Assembly (NCBI GenBank): GCA_902489475.1
Contig: CABUAH010000006.1
Span: forward strand, 1-47,211
DNA: 47,211 bases
From: an uncultured Oscillospiraceae bacterium
Lineage (GTDB): Bacteria; Bacillota; Clostridia; Oscillospirales; Ruminococcaceae
Reading direction: 5' to 3'
Both the position numbers and the translations under genes were made by a program. Position 1 is the first letter of the stretch; each line of letters begins with the position of its first letter. This document shows, piece by piece, positions 24,661 through 32,140 of this stretch. The notes beneath the pieces are model-generated. The model saw only the letters and a program-made list of their open reading frames with translations. It did not search any database and had not been told where the DNA came from.

Positions 24661-25119
24661 TTATGGTGTTTCGGCTGAAATATACCATTCACTATCAATT
24701 CTAATTAAATAAATATCCATTGTTTGATCTTCTAGATTTTGTTGACTGTAATCATATTTCATAGTAATATTCATTTTTACTTTTTCTTCATTGATTTCCT
24801 CTTTGCTGTTAATTGTAATGTCAATTGTAGGCATCTCTGCTCCAAAATTCTTGCCGTACAAATTTGAAAATGCTCCTAATCCTCCTATGATTGTATTTAA
24901 GTCAACTCCTAAAAGCTTTCCGCCTATTTCCATAACACCGTCATACATTTTTTGTACTTTTGGTTCATAACATTCAAGAAGGGCTTCCATGTCAGAGTCA
25001 TTAAAAGCTTCTTCCATTTTATATATGGTATCTTCGGGTTCGGTAGATTTCAAACAAGCACACATAAATACAGATATTAGCACTAAAATACTTAATAATG
25101 CAATACTTTTACTTTTCAT
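24661..25119 (-). CDS. Small lipoprotein, DUF4878-like
   Basis: The 152-residue protein has a lipoprotein signal (MKSKSIALLSILVLISVFMCAC; the lipid site is probably Cys22). The rest reads like an NTF2-like or DUF4878-type fold: a helix EDTIYKMEEAFNDSDMEALLECYEP followed by beta strands ending WYISAETP. Such domains are usually ligand-binding rather than catalytic. The family call is by pattern only. It is the second gene of the minus-strand operon. Confidence 0.65.
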   Translation of the reverse strand: MKSKSIALLSILVLISVFMCACLKSTEPEDTIYKMEEAFNDSDMEALLECYEPKVQKMYDGVMEIGGKLLGVDLNTIIGGLGAFSNLYGKNFGAEMPTIDITINSKEEINEEKVKMNITMKYDYSQQNLEDQTMDIYLIRIDSEWYISAETP

Positions 25120-25152
25120 ATTTAGTTACCTCTTGTATTTATTTTTAAAGAG

Positions 25153-25617
25153 TTAAACCAAAATCAAACCATTAGGATCTGATTTTTTACAAAGGGCAAC
25201 TATAAACTCTATAAATGCTATCAATGCAGGAATGAACGTCCAGCAAAATATAATATAACAAATTCCGGCGCCTATTCTATGTGAATAAAATTTATGTGCG
25301 CCGCACCAACCTAAAAAGAAAGCAAGAACACAGTATATCACTTTATTGACGGCAATAGTGCCGTTAGCTAAAGCAACTGTTTGGGGTGCTGTTACCGTTT
25401 GTTGGTTATTCATGTTAATGTTAATGCCACCTGCAGGCTGATTAATTTCTTTTTCTTCAGCTTTAGTAACAACTGTTTTGGTTTCAGTCTCAAAAATTTC
25501 AACTTTATCTCCAACTTTTGGTGAAAAGTTTAGATCCATAGGGCGGACCTCTTTAATTGCTCCATCATCAGTTCCGATTGTAATAACATTCTCTTCTACT
25601 GCAATAATTTTTGCCAT
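25153..25617 (-). CDS. TM2-domain membrane protein
   Basis: The 154-residue protein has an N-terminal beta-rich region (about residues 1-65, with FSPKVGDKVEIFE), a Gln/Asn-rich linker, and a C-terminal TM2 domain (about 92-150). That domain has two helices around FFLGWCGAHKFYSHRIGAGICYIIF, the typical GxHxFY turn. The role of TM2 proteins in bacteria is unknown. AGGAGGAG precedes the ATG. It is the first gene of the operon and its promoter is at 25671-25699. Confidence 0.85.
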   Translation of the reverse strand: MAKIIAVEENVITIGTDDGAIKEVRPMDLNFSPKVGDKVEIFETETKTVVTKAEEKEINQPAGGININMNNQQTVTAPQTVALANGTIAVNKVIYCVLAFFLGWCGAHKFYSHRIGAGICYIIFCWTFIPALIAFIEFIVALCKKSDPNGLILV

Positions 25618-25670
25618 TTTACTTCTCCTCCTATTTTGTCAATTTATTATATAATTTGTAATATAATTGA

Positions 25671-25699
25671 AGTATAACACAAATGTATAATAATGTCAA
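25671..25699 (-). promoter_or_regulatory. SigA promoter of the envelope-protein operon
   Basis: On the minus strand TTGACA, a 17-base spacer and TATACT lie about 55 bp before the TM2-gene start. The divergent XRE gene begins at 25772, so its product is the obvious candidate regulator. Confidence 0.8.
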
Positions 25700-25771
25700 T
25701 ACATCTGTACAGTATTTTTATTCACAAAAATAGTATATAATAAAGGTACAAAAATAAAGTGAGGTGTGGAA

Positions 25772-26062
25772 ATGGACGTTTTGAAGCGGCTCAAGGATAT
25801 TATGGAGCAGCGGGGCTGGACGGAATACAAGCTTGCCAAAGAAAGTAACCTCTCACAATCCACAATTTCAAATATGTTTGCACGAAACACTCTTCCAACG
25901 ATTCCAACACTTGAAGCAATATGCAGAGCATTGAAAATTTCACTTTCAGAATTTTTTTTAGATGATAAGGATAGTACTAAAAATAAGGTTATGTCAAAAT
26001 ATAAACGGTTGAATGACGAACAGCAGGAGCTGGTAATAAAGCTTATAGATAATATGAAATGA
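25772..26062 (+). CDS. XRE-family transcriptional regulator
   Basis: The 96-residue protein has a helix-turn-helix at about residues 17-60 (YKLAKESNLSQSTISNMF) followed by LEAICRALKISLSEFF, the usual XRE/Cro continuation, and a short C-terminal helix (LNDEQQELVIKLIDNM). I chose the ATG at 25772, with GAGGTG before it, over a GTG six bases upstream. It is read divergently from the envelope operon across about 150 bp containing both promoters. Confidence 0.88.
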   Translation: MDVLKRLKDIMEQRGWTEYKLAKESNLSQSTISNMFARNTLPTIPTLEAICRALKISLSEFFLDDKDSTKNKVMSKYKRLNDEQQELVIKLIDNMK

Positions 26063-26095
26063 CCCCGAAAGCGGTAAAGCTTCGGGGCTTTGTTG
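26063..26095 (+). terminator. Rho-independent terminator
   Basis: CCCCGAAAGC pairs with GCTTCGGGG (one bulged base), followed by CTTTGTTGT. Confidence 0.65.
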
Positions 26096-26112
26096 TATCT
26101 GTACTTATATGA

Positions 26113-26148
26113 GAACTCCCCACAGAGAAAAATATCTATGGGGAGTTC
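26113..26148. repeat. Hairpin similar to 22220-22253
   Basis: GAACTCCCCA/TGGGGAGTTC form a perfect 10-bp stem. Outside the stem the sequence AGCGAACTCCCCA is shared with the hairpin at 22220 in inverted orientation, so the two bracket the 22.2-26.1 kb locus. Confidence 0.5.
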
Positions 26149-26309
26149 GCTGAGTATATGCGATTTTGAAAGGAGTGGTATTTGCTTCAAATTTATAAGA
26201 TTTCTTATAATTTACATTTATTATAGCATTCGTTTGAATGCAAATCAAGTATATTTGTTTAAATCCATGGTAAAATCTATTTATTATACAAAAATCGGAG
26301 GTAATTTTT

Positions 26310-26516
26310 GTGTATTTTTATCAAAGGATTCGTGATTTAAGAGAAGATAATGATCTTTCGCAACAGCAAATAGCGGAAATCATAGGCATAAATAGACAGC
26401 AATATCAGCTTTATGAAAGTGGAAAGCGAGAAATGCCCATGCACTTATTTATAATGCTTGCAAAACACTATAATGTTTCATTAGATTATTTGGCAGGGTT
26501 AGTACAAAAAATGTGA
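26310..26516 (+). CDS. Small XRE-family regulator
   Basis: The 68-residue protein is a single helix-turn-helix domain: RIRDLREDNDLSQQQIAEIIGINRQQYQLYESGKREMP with the usual LAKHYNVSLDYLAGL ending. It starts with GTG at 26310 after CGGAGG. The target is unknown. It stands alone between the first XRE gene and the cotJ operon. Confidence 0.85.
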   Translation: MYFYQRIRDLREDNDLSQQQIAEIIGINRQQYQLYESGKREMPMHLFIMLAKHYNVSLDYLAGLVQKM

Positions 26517-26816
26517 TAAAATAATACACATAGATTTTGAAATGATCCTCTTATAGCAATCATCCGAAGTAACAAAAGCTTCAAGAGTATACCAAGATCG
26601 TTTTAAGCAGAAAGGGATCATAGTAAGTTGTGAGCAGTACAAGACTATCTTGCAGATAACGTACAAACAAAACAAAAAAGTCGAGTCGTTTTATATGACT
26701 TGGCTTTTTTGTTTTGTTATTTTAGTATTTCCTATTTTTCGTCACACATCTACAGAATTTTGCATAATATTTTAAAGGAAGTAAATTTAATCAATTATAA
26801 AGAAAGGGATATAAAT
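26517..26816. other. Intergenic stretch before cotJA
   Basis: Apart from the terminator at 26674-26710, I see no gene or RNA in it. A SigE-type promoter for cotJ would be expected in 26720-26800, but no clear match is visible. Confidence 0.4.
26674..26710 (+). terminator. Rho-independent terminator
   Basis: AAAAAAGTCGAGTC pairs with GACTTGGCTTTTTT (two G-U pairs) and is followed by GTTTTG. Confidence 0.7.
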
Positions 26817-27077
26817 ATGGATATATTTGACAAAGGCATATTTGATCGCTTCGGTAAAGAAGTGGGGAACGGCACAGCTCCATTTTGCGGTGGAGAATGT
26901 CCACAGCCAAAGGGTGAATTTCCAAGATACACGCCGATAGGAATGGCATATGTACCGTTTCAGGAGTGGGAAAAGACATATGATGAGCAGGCGGCGCTTT
27001 CGAGGGGAACGATATTCCCATCGCTTGACAAGCCGTTCATAGGAGAGGAGGCTGTAAAAGGTGAATGCAAAAAATAA
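26817..27077 (+). CDS. cotJA: Spore coat-associated protein CotJA
   Basis: CotJA is a small inner-coat protein of endospores, made in the mother cell. The 86-residue protein contains the family core YTPIGMAYVPFQEWEKTYDEQAALSRGTIFPSLDKPF split over about residues 41-77, of which the VPFQ...GTIFP pattern is diagnostic. A Cys-rich N-terminal part (CGGECPQ) precedes it. AAAGGG lies before the ATG at 26817. It overlaps cotJB by 17 bp, as in other cotJABC operons. Confidence 0.9.
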   Translation: MDIFDKGIFDRFGKEVGNGTAPFCGGECPQPKGEFPRYTPIGMAYVPFQEWEKTYDEQAALSRGTIFPSLDKPFIGEEAVKGECKK

Positions 27078-27315
27078 ACTTTTGAACAAAGTTCGGCAAT
27101 ATTATTTTGCAATGGTAGACGCAAATCTTTACCTTGACAGTCATCCGACCTGCAAGGACGGAATAGCGTATTTCAAGAAATACAAGAAGCTATATAATGA
27201 AGCAAAAGAGGAGTATGAAAAGGATTACGGACCGCTTGATTTAGAAAGCGGAGTAAGAGACGACAAATGGGCATGGGCAATGGAGCCATGGCCATGGGAA
27301 GGGAGCGAGAACTGA
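27061..27315 (+). CDS. cotJB: Spore coat protein CotJB
   Basis: The 84-residue protein has the CotJB pattern: ANLYLDSHPTCKDGIAYF near residue 20, YNEAKEEYEKDYGPLD near residue 45, and the C-terminal W-rich end WAWAMEPWPWEG. It begins with GTG at 27061, preceded by GAGGAGG inside cotJA, and its TGA overlaps the ATG of cotJC by one base. It is a structural coat component that works with CotJA and CotJC. Confidence 0.93.
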   Translation: MNAKNKLLNKVRQYYFAMVDANLYLDSHPTCKDGIAYFKKYKKLYNEAKEEYEKDYGPLDLESGVRDDKWAWAMEPWPWEGSEN

Positions 27316-27416
27316 TGTGGGAATATAAGAAGAGATTAGAGTATCCGGTAAAGATAAAGAATCCGAATCCTGCGCTCGCAAAGGTAATAATCAGCCAGTT
27401 AGGCGGTACAAACTGA
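27315..27416 (+). pseudogene. cotJC: 5' fragment of cotJC (manganese-catalase-like coat protein), interrupted
   Basis: The first 31 codons read MWEYKKRLEYPVKIKNPNPA and continue through AKVIISQLGG, the exact start of CotJC. The family then continues with PDGEL and about 160 more residues holding the di-metal ligands. Here two foreign codons and a stop follow the GG. The break is at about 27405-27410, within GGCGGT. The large serine recombinase gene at 28003 points to prophage insertion at this point. The remaining 3' part should lie beyond the right edge of the window. Confidence 0.88.
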
Positions 27417-27430
27417 ATTGGCTATAATAC

Positions 27431-27982
27431 CTAATCATTTTTTAACAATTCATCTATTTTTAATTTACGAAAATGGTCATTATCTACTGGTATTATACAT
27501 TTAAACTTAATACAACAATAAATAGTATATATAGACATGAAATCAAGCAATATTATAGAAATCACAAAGTTATATGCATAATCTGGGCTGTTTGGTTCGG
27601 TAATTAATGCAAACATGGCGATAATCGACATAATTACTATTGCAGATTGACTCCTAAGCGATTCAGCAATAATTGATGCCCATGAATATAGTTTTATTTG
27701 TTTTTCTTTTTCTGACTTGGTTTTTGATTTATCTGAAATTATCTCATTGATTTTTTTATCTCTATCAACAAGTTCTTCTTTTAGTCCTTTTCCATGTGCC
27801 CAACAATAAGCAATAATAAAAAACCAAATTATACAGTATCTAAAATCGGGTATATAATCTTTCCAATTTATCTGTGGATTTTTTGCAATATAATAAATTG
27901 TTACACTTAGTATAATTAACATCAAGGCAACGATTGCATAAAGTAAAGTATTACTATTAATAAATTTTTTGATTTTTCTCAT
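27431..27982 (-). CDS. Four-helix membrane protein next to the attachment site
   Basis: The 183-residue protein has hydrophobic segments at about residues 13-33, 46-62, 107-126 and 133-155. A charged cytoplasmic region with KKINEIISDKSKTKSEKEKQ lies between the second and third. No family is recognised. It starts 20 bp after the integrase stop codon on the same strand and ends about 25 bp from the predicted attL, so it is probably read from the integrase transcript. GGAG precedes the ATG. It could serve superinfection exclusion; that is inference from position. Confidence 0.6.
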   Translation of the reverse strand: MRKIKKFINSNTLLYAIVALMLIILSVTIYYIAKNPQINWKDYIPDFRYCIIWFFIIAYCWAHGKGLKEELVDRDKKINEIISDKSKTKSEKEKQIKLYSWASIIAESLRSQSAIVIMSIIAMFALITEPNSPDYAYNFVISIILLDFMSIYTIYCCIKFKCIIPVDNDHFRKLKIDELLKND

Positions 27983-28002
27983 AAATACATCTCCTTTTAT
28001 TT

Positions 28003-29418
28003 TTAAATCCTAAACCACACCTCAAGCTCTTTTGTCTCATTGTTGTATACTACTCTGTCAATGAAACTCTTGAGTATCGCATTCTTATCTTGCTGTGAGG
28101 TTTCCTCACCCAATAAACTGGGCATGAATGCAGAAATGTTTCTCCGTATCCTTTTGGCTTGCTCAAGCGTATCCTCTTGCCGGATCTGTGAGGATAATTC
28201 GGTAAGGCGAGCCTCTATCCGCTCTTTGTTTTCCTTGTATTCTAAGAGCGTGTCAATGCCTGCCTGATATGCTTCCTTGCATCGAGTCAGCTTTATCCGC
28301 TCTTTATTTATCTGCCGCTCAATATCTGCATTGCGGTTTTTGTTATCGCTGTGTACAAGCTGCTTGCTGATGCTTACAATGTCTATTTCCTGAAGTGCCG
28401 ACATTACAGCATTCCATACATAGTCGTATTTAACTGAGTGGGAAACCTTGCATTTTCCATGAGTATAGCCGATACATTGCAGGTAACTGCCGCCGCACGA
28501 CGCTGTCATTGTACTGCCGCAGGAGTGGCACTTTACAAGACTCCTTAAAGCGTTTTCATGCTTTACCGTTTCCCTTGTATGCACTTTGTTAAGAGTCAGT
28601 TTTCGCTGTACAGCCTCAAAATCTTCTGTGCTTATGATTGGCTCGTGCTTTCCGTCATAAATTATAACCTCAGAATCCTTGCTGTAATGCGTTTTACTTC
28701 CATGTTTTCCATCAGGACACCAGCGGTGTTTGCCTGTGTATGTAGGATTTTGCAGAATGTATTTTACAACACGATTTTCAAAAATTCCACCTGATTTTGT
28801 ACGAATGCCCTTGTCGTTAAGATCAGAGGCAATTCTCAGCATAGTGTTGCCGCCAAGATAACTTTTGAAAATATAGCGTACTGTGTCAGCAGCGTTATCA
28901 TCAATTCTTAACTCACCGTCAACTACCTTGTAGCCGAATGGTGCGCTTGAAACCAATCCGCCTCGGCTTATTTTCTCCATCATTCCCCGGCGAACTTCTT
29001 CAGCGAGGTTTATGCTGTAGTATTCGTCCATTGCCTCTATAAGCGCTTCGATTAGAACCGACATCTTGTCATCGCCAAGGCTTTCGGAAATTGAAATGAC
29101 GTCAATTCCGCATTGTTTCCGAAGCATGGATTTATAAACGATGCTGTCCTCACGGTTTCGTGCAAAACGGCTGAACTTCCAAAGCAGGATAGCGTCAAAA
29201 GGTTTTGGTTTAGTCTTTGCCGTACCTATCATTTTATTAAAGGCTGGGCGTTTTGCGGCATTTCTTCCGCTTATTCCTTCATCCTTAAATACGTATTCTT
29301 CGGGAACGGTGTAGCCGTTTTTCTTTGCGTATTCTCTGATCTGCTTTAGCTGGCTGTCAGGTGACAGCTCGATTTGATCATCAGTAGAAACACGAATATA
29401 AGCTGCTGCTGTTTTCAT
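28003..29418 (-). CDS. int: Large serine recombinase (phage integrase)
   Basis: Large serine recombinases integrate and excise phages by a four-strand break with a phosphoserine link. The 471-residue protein has a resolvase domain (about residues 1-150) with nucleophile Ser11 in AYIRVSTDDQ and the conserved FSRFARN. A Recombinase domain (about 160-265) follows, then a zinc ribbon (CHSCGS...C, about 300-325) and a coiled coil typical of the C-terminal half. I chose the ATG at 29418 because AAAGGAG lies 5 bases before it. It is the only integrase in the window and sits about 0.6 kb from the interrupted cotJC. Confidence 0.95.
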   Translation of the reverse strand: MKTAAAYIRVSTDDQIELSPDSQLKQIREYAKKNGYTVPEEYVFKDEGISGRNAAKRPAFNKMIGTAKTKPKPFDAILLWKFSRFARNREDSIVYKSMLRKQCGIDVISISESLGDDKMSVLIEALIEAMDEYYSINLAEEVRRGMMEKISRGGLVSSAPFGYKVVDGELRIDDNAADTVRYIFKSYLGGNTMLRIASDLNDKGIRTKSGGIFENRVVKYILQNPTYTGKHRWCPDGKHGSKTHYSKDSEVIIYDGKHEPIISTEDFEAVQRKLTLNKVHTRETVKHENALRSLVKCHSCGSTMTASCGGSYLQCIGYTHGKCKVSHSVKYDYVWNAVMSALQEIDIVSISKQLVHSDNKNRNADIERQINKERIKLTRCKEAYQAGIDTLLEYKENKERIEARLTELSSQIRQEDTLEQAKRIRRNISAFMPSLLGEETSQQDKNAILKSFIDRVVYNNETKELEVWFRI

Positions 29419-29434
29419 AATGACTCCTTTTATC

Positions 29435-29463
29435 TTGACATACTTAAATTTATGCACTATAAT
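29435..29463 (+). promoter_or_regulatory. Perfect SigA promoter reading away from int
   Basis: TTGACA, exactly 17 bases and TATAAT are on the plus strand, divergent from int. No coding gene follows before a terminator, which suggests a small RNA. Confidence 0.85.
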
Positions 29464-29469
29464 AAAAGG

Positions 29470-29547
29470 GCAGAATTAGCCCTTTATGGTAGTGGGATTA
29501 ATTTGCTTGCCCTTGCTGAGTTGCCGCTCGGCAGGGGCGTTTTTGTT
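29470..29547 (+). ncRNA. Predicted prophage small RNA, about 78 nt
   Basis: Downstream of the promoter at 29435 comes an AGGGC/GCCCT hairpin, an unpaired segment, and a terminator hairpin GCCCTTGCTGAG/CTCGGCAGGGGC (two G-U pairs) followed by GTTTTTGTTT. No frame longer than a few codons fits. Its target is unknown. It lies between int and the exonuclease-BRCT gene, opposite to both. Confidence 0.65.
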
Positions 29548-29567
29548 TATTCTTTTCTTAGTATTTT

Positions 29568-30395
29568 TTATTCTGTAAAAAAGTCAATTTCATCAATTAT
29601 TGCAATTTGATTGCCTTGCGCTTGTAAATCCAACGCTTTTTTTATTTTGGAACCATAATTACCATATTTGTAACTGCTATTCTCTAGGCATCCGGAAATC
29701 AAGTAATCTGTTTTCTTAGTAACATTTTTTGAAATCACTGCTCCCATATTTTCAAGGAAACTAGATATATCGTTTTTATTACCAGTTTTAAAATTACCTG
29801 TAAGACATATAGTTTTATCAGTTACTTCGTAATTTACTGTTATGTCAGCTTTGTTATGTATTTTCAGTTTTTCGGCTGGGGTTGGCGGAATAATACTTTT
29901 CAATTTTTCAAAACAAAGATATGTAGCTTTGCAATCTCCGATTGCTCTATGCGACCTCTGATTAATTACGTCAAAGTATTTGCATAAATCTTTTAAGCGG
30001 TGATGTGTCAATTCTGGCAAACGTTCTTGTGAAAGTTTAAGTGTATCAATTGTATCTCCTGTTAAATTTAAACCGGCGCTCGATAAAAACTTTTCGTCAA
30101 ACCTAGAGATGTTATGTCCTACAATAGGAAGATCACCAATAAACTTAGACAGTTTATCAATTACATTTTTTAAATTAGGTGCATCAATAAGGTCTGAATT
30201 ATGAATTCCGGTAAGATCTGTAACAAAGCAATCAAGTTCATAATCTATATGTACAAAAGACTGAAATTCATCTACAATTGATTCATTTGATACTTTTAAA
30301 GCGCCTATTTCGATAATATCATCATTTTCCACACTTAGTCCCGTTGTTTCTAAATCTAGAACAACATATTCAGCTAAATTATTATAAGAGTCCAT
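29568..30395 (-). CDS. DEDDh exonuclease with C-terminal BRCT domain
   Basis: The 275-residue protein has a DnaQ-like 3'-5' exonuclease domain (about residues 8-170). Its metal motifs are VLDLETTGL (Exo I), HNISRFDEKFL (Exo II) and HRAIGDCKAT (Exo III). A BRCT domain follows (about 190-270, ICLTGNFKTGNKNDISSFLENMGA split over that span, then KKTDYLISG). Fusions of this type occur as DNA polymerase III epsilon-like proteins and in phages. It probably trims or repairs phage DNA ends. It lies on the lysogeny side of the prophage, separate from the replication module. Confidence 0.88.
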   Translation of the reverse strand: MDSYNNLAEYVVLDLETTGLSVENDDIIEIGALKVSNESIVDEFQSFVHIDYELDCFVTDLTGIHNSDLIDAPNLKNVIDKLSKFIGDLPIVGHNISRFDEKFLSSAGLNLTGDTIDTLKLSQERLPELTHHRLKDLCKYFDVINQRSHRAIGDCKATYLCFEKLKSIIPPTPAEKLKIHNKADITVNYEVTDKTICLTGNFKTGNKNDISSFLENMGAVISKNVTKKTDYLISGCLENSSYKYGNYGSKIKKALDLQAQGNQIAIIDEIDFFTE

Positions 30396-30560
30396 TAAGT
30401 ATTCCTTTCTGTGTGCAAAGATTATATCAACCGTTGCCGAGTTTTAACTCATGGGCGTTTTTGTTGTTTACTACACTATTATGTATTAGATTGTCTTAAC
30501 TTCGCTATTTGGCATATTTGATGTTTTGTTGACGTCAGCAAAACAGACGGAAATATCCTT
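30396..30560. other. Intergenic stretch with weak hairpin
   Basis: It contains GAGT/ACTC in a weak terminator-like hairpin near 30440-30465, ending GGGCGTTTTTGTT, and a TGACGTCA palindrome near 30533. I see no gene. Confidence 0.35.
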
Positions 30561-31175
30561 TTACTCTCTCCACGTTCCGCAGTTATTGCAGAATTTTGAT
30601 TTAATCGGATTTAGGTTTCCGCAGTTTGTACAAGTCCATTTGTTGTTTTGCGTTTCATCTTCTTTGTAGTATATCTGCTTATCACAGTACGGACAGATTT
30701 TTAAGCCCGGAGTAGAGATAAGGTCATCAGTTAAATCCTTATTGCAGTTTGCACAAAAAGTTTTTTGTACCGGATTTTTAGCCTCACTATCAGTATGGCA
30801 TGTGCGAGAAATTTCATTTTGTATAGTTTGTGAAAGTTGTTTATCTTCAATCGTTTTAAGCTTATCTATAAGTGTTGATAATGCCCACATAGTATCGTTT
30901 GATTGCTTCTTCTCGATATTTTCCACTTTTTCCAATATCGAAGCTATCGAAAAAAGTATAACGAATAATATTAATACTCCGACGAGAAATGTTATTGCAA
31001 GCATAAATCCCGACTCAAATGCTGTGTTGTTAAAATACGCTTCTGAGATGGATATTGAAGTGTGATTGCTCAGCTCGTCAAGCTTATCTTGATAATTCAC
31101 TCCTGCTGCAACACTTCCGATAACTCCGACTATAAGTTCAACAAATGCAATTATTTTCATTATTGCTGATGTCAT
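30561..31175 (-). CDS. Membrane protein with tandem zinc ribbons
   Basis: The 204-residue protein has two transmembrane segments (about residues 3-24 and 51-77), a short coiled coil (LEKVENIEKKQSN), and two zinc ribbons. The first is CANCNKDL...CPYC (about 141-162) and the second CTNCGNLNPIKSKFCNNCG (about 178-200). Such proteins are common in Firmicute chromosomes and prophages without known function. The ribbons are expected in the cytoplasm. Confidence 0.75.
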   Translation of the reverse strand: MTSAIMKIIAFVELIVGVIGSVAAGVNYQDKLDELSNHTSISISEAYFNNTAFESGFMLAITFLVGVLILFVILFSIASILEKVENIEKKQSNDTMWALSTLIDKLKTIEDKQLSQTIQNEISRTCHTDSEAKNPVQKTFCANCNKDLTDDLISTPGLKICPYCDKQIYYKEDETQNNKWTCTNCGNLNPIKSKFCNNCGTWRE

Positions 31176-31241
31176 ATGTATTACTCCTAAAGTTTATTTG
31201 TAATTTTAACGGGTATATTATGAATGTAAGTTTATATTACG

Positions 31242-32045
31242 TTAGTTAGTAGGTTTTATTGTCCAGCTTCCATCAGCGAGAATTTCAAAGAAACAATTGC
31301 CTATTAAATCAGAACGAACAACGCCCGAATAATTACCTATTTCATTTACTAAACCATCACGATCATCGTAAACATCGTATTCGTGTACGATAAAATTAGA
31401 TTGTCCCATATGCGATATTTCCCATACTCGATTTGATGTATTAAAAATAGGTGTCACGCTGTCACCAGTTCCTGAAAAGATGGTTGAATTAGTAGTTGAT
31501 AATCCGGAAGCGGTAATGTTCCAGTTTCCGTCAGCAATTATTTCTATTTCATAAATTCCGCTTTCATCTATAAGTACTTGACCTCTATAATTTCCTATTT
31601 CGTTTATTAATCCAATTGTGCGTCCATCTTCATCATATGTGTGGACGATAAAGTTACTGTTTCCAGTATGTGTCGCTGTCAGAACAGCATAATTTGAGAC
31701 CTTTAAACCGGTTGCAACGTAGTCACCGCTTCCTTGCCACCCCCAATTTGGGTTTTCAGAGGGATTATATATTGTTTGTTTTGTTGTAGTTGTAGTCCTC
31801 TTTTTAGTGGTAGTAGTTTTCTTCTTAGTTGTGGTTGTTTTCCTTTTGGTTGTAGTGGTCTTTTTCTTTGTCGTTGTCGTGGATTTCTTAGTAGTTGTTG
31901 TAGTTGGCTTTGCTGTGGTGGTAGTCGTTGTAGTGGTTGTTGTAGAGGTTGTTGTTTTATCTTCTGATTTGTCATAATCACTGTCGCATGCACTAAACGA
32001 TAATACGCATACTGTTGTTAAAACGACTGCTAAAAGTTTTTTCAT
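31242..32045 (-). CDS. Prophage lipoprotein with Thr/Lys linker and duplicated external domain
   Basis: The 267-residue protein has a lipoprotein signal (MKKLLAVVLTTVCVLSFSAC, Cys20) and a very repetitive linker of TTTTKK units (about residues 30-95). Two similar domains of about 65 residues follow, each with SNFIVHxYD and LxNEIGNYxGxV and ending in DGxWxI. AAAGGAG precedes the ATG at 32045; the longer frame has no ribosome site. It lies next to the repressor, where lysogenic-conversion genes are often found, so it could alter the host surface. That is inference. Confidence 0.75.
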   Translation of the reverse strand: MKKLLAVVLTTVCVLSFSACDSDYDKSEDKTTTSTTTTTTTTTTAKPTTTTTKKSTTTTKKKTTTTKRKTTTTKKKTTTTKKRTTTTTKQTIYNPSENPNWGWQGSGDYVATGLKVSNYAVLTATHTGNSNFIVHTYDEDGRTIGLINEIGNYRGQVLIDESGIYEIEIIADGNWNITASGLSTTNSTIFSGTGDSVTPIFNTSNRVWEISHMGQSNFIVHEYDVYDDRDGLVNEIGNYSGVVRSDLIGNCFFEILADGSWTIKPTN

Positions 32046-32060
32046 AAAATTTCTCCTTTC

Positions 32061-32094
32061 GACATTTTTCAACATTATATCATTGGAAAATGTC
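32061..32094. promoter_or_regulatory. Imperfect palindrome upstream of the prophage lipoprotein
   Basis: GACATTTTTC and GGAAAATGTC form a 10-bp inverted repeat (one mismatch) that overlaps a minus-strand TATAAT (32074-32079). It could be an operator or a leader hairpin. Confidence 0.45.
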
Positions 32095-32140
32095 CTATAA
32101 TAAATTTTGCAACAAAGCAGGAGAAATTTCTGCATTTATC

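Noticed and set aside
30440..30465. Third possible prophage small RNA terminator
   Set aside because: The stem is weak and no promoter fits upstream.
31750..31960. Short tandem repeats in the prophage
   Set aside because: They encode the Thr/Lys linker of a lipoprotein, not a CRISPR or an origin iteron array.
31734..31967. Cys-rich plus-strand frame opposite the lipoprotein linker
   Set aside because: It is the reverse complement of the TTTTKK repeats and has no start signal.
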